A stretch of 43,391 nucleotides of DNA. Source: an uncultured Clostridium sp. GTDB lineage: Bacteria > Bacillota > Clostridia > TANB77 > CAG-508. This document shows, piece after piece, positions 42,986 to 43,391 of this stretch (positions are counted from its first letter, which is position 1; each line of letters begins with the position of its first letter). Position numbers and translations under genes: made by a program. The DNA lies in assembly GCA_902492105.1 (NCBI GenBank), contig CABUKD010000015.1, forward strand, positions 1 to 43,391, written 5' to 3'. The notes beneath the pieces were generated by a model. The model was given only the letters and a program-made list of their open reading frames with translations, made no database searches and had not been told where the DNA came from.

Positions 42986-43221
42986 TCTCCCTTAAACAAA
43001 TTTAGAGGGAGAGCATTTTCACACCTTAGTGTCTTAATTTCTCCCCCTCTTTGTACGATTTTACTGTTGCCTAACCAACATTACAGCATTTCATCTGCCT
43101 TCAAAATTTTAGGAATTTTACTGTTGCCTAACCAACGTTACAGCACTTAAGTCTGCTTTCTATTTTAGGTTATTGTGGCAGTCGTACCTGCTATGCAAAA
43201 TAAATTGCATCTATTATTAGT
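42986..43221 (-). ncRNA. Tandem-pseudoknot structured RNA leader, possible riboswitch
   Basis: The transcript (read on the minus strand) begins with an ATGCAA/TTGCAT hairpin and a GCAG/CTGC hairpin (43178-43191). The loop of the latter, GUACGA, is complementary to UCGUAC at 43053-43058. Between these lie two 57-nt units. Each has CCUAAAAU (43162-43169; 43106-43113), a GCA/UGC stem and UGUAAYGUUGGUUAGGCAAC, whose loop UUAGG (43127-43131; 43070-43074) can pair with its own CCUAA. Then AGAGGGGGAGA (43040-43050), UCUCCCUCU (43004-43012) and the SD AAGGGAGA (42986-42993) form a three-strand switch. No known class is recognised. Confidence 0.55.
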
Positions 43222-43227
43222 ATATTT

Positions 43228-43256
43228 ATTATACTATATTATATTCAATATTTCAA
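43228..43256 (-). promoter_or_regulatory. Sigma-A promoter of the structured leader
   Basis: TTGAAA (43251-43256) and TATAAT (43228-43233) on the minus strand, exactly 17 bp apart. The start would fall near 43221, just before the first hairpin. Confidence 0.8.
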
Positions 43257-43301
43257 TACTTTTTATTCGTCTTTTACAATTTTTTACAGTTTTCCCTACA
43301 C

Positions 43302-43331
43302 TTGACTAACTTAACATAAAAGTGGTATAAT
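43302..43331 (+). promoter_or_regulatory. Rightward promoter leaving the window
   Basis: TTGACT (43302-43307) and TATAAT (43326-43331), 18 bp apart, divergent from the structured leader. A perfect TAAGCA/TGCTTA hairpin (43373-43391) lies at the window end in the transcript. The gene it serves is outside the window. Confidence 0.7.
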
Positions 43332-43391
43332 CTTTACGGGAATTTGACAGTTAATTAAATACAAAATCGATATAAGCATTGAAAGTGCTTA

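Noticed and set aside
43058..43171. Two 57-bp repeats considered as a minimal CRISPR array
   Set aside because: Similarity covers the whole unit, not just a repeat separated by unique spacers, there are only two units, and no cas gene is present. RNA pairing explains them better.

Overview
The window is a 43.4-kb piece of a very AT-rich, low-GC bacterial chromosome with Firmicutes-type ribosome binding sites. Pro-sigma-K, a YtxC-like sporulation protein, a T-box isoleucyl-tRNA synthetase and a queA-tgt-...-secD-secF gene order point to an anaerobic spore-forming Clostridia lineage. The many GITLIALVVTI prepilin-like N termini suggest an uncultured gut clade; that placement is inference.

Layout. 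1-2.8 kb: membrane zinc peptidase, YlbF-family protein and a GT4 glycogen-synthase-like enzyme. 3.0-4.4 kb: a prepilin-like protein with an FGE-sulfatase-like domain whose last ~50 codons look like a diversity-generating-retroelement variable region; a paralogue lies at 19.9-21.2 kb. 4.7-7.5 kb: a DUF4912 protein and a GH57 branching enzyme, which with the GT4 enzyme form an alpha-glucan set. 7.6-10.5 kb: small membrane protein, GT2 transferase, a MITE-like element, YtxC-like and rhodanese genes. 10.7-18.3 kb: the leftward series queA, tgt, WG-repeat protein, TIGR04086 protein, HD protein, secD-like, secF-like. 18.5-19.8 kb: an anchored metallopeptidase. 21.6-27.9 kb: T-box/ileS, obg, a HEPN/MNT pair and trpS. 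28.1-30.6 kb: two GC-richer single-gene units (HD protein and atypical Hfq) around rplU-rpmA and a degenerate tRNA. 30.7-34.7 kb: ABC transporter with a coiled-coil permease. 34.9-38.5 kb: sigK and a metal-efflux operon (ArsR, HMA protein, frameshifted P1B ATPase). 38.6-43.4 kb: acetyltransferase, tRNA-Leu, dinD, a large coiled-coil unknown and a complex RNA leader.

The two most interesting signals are these. (1) The GC-rich, NNC-codon-rich variable tail at 3035-3196, with no reverse transcriptase in the window, suggests a target mutagenised in trans. (2) On the minus strand at about 42986-43221 there is a leader with two 57-nt repeats, each able to form a CCUAA:UUAGG pseudoknot. It is followed by a three-strand Shine-Dalgarno switch in front of a 26-codon ORF, and looks like an undescribed riboswitch-type RNA. 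Other oddities are a SecD/SecF pair lacking the usual proton-relay motifs, palindromic repeats that supply stop codons to genes, and a recurrent 5' leader hairpin.
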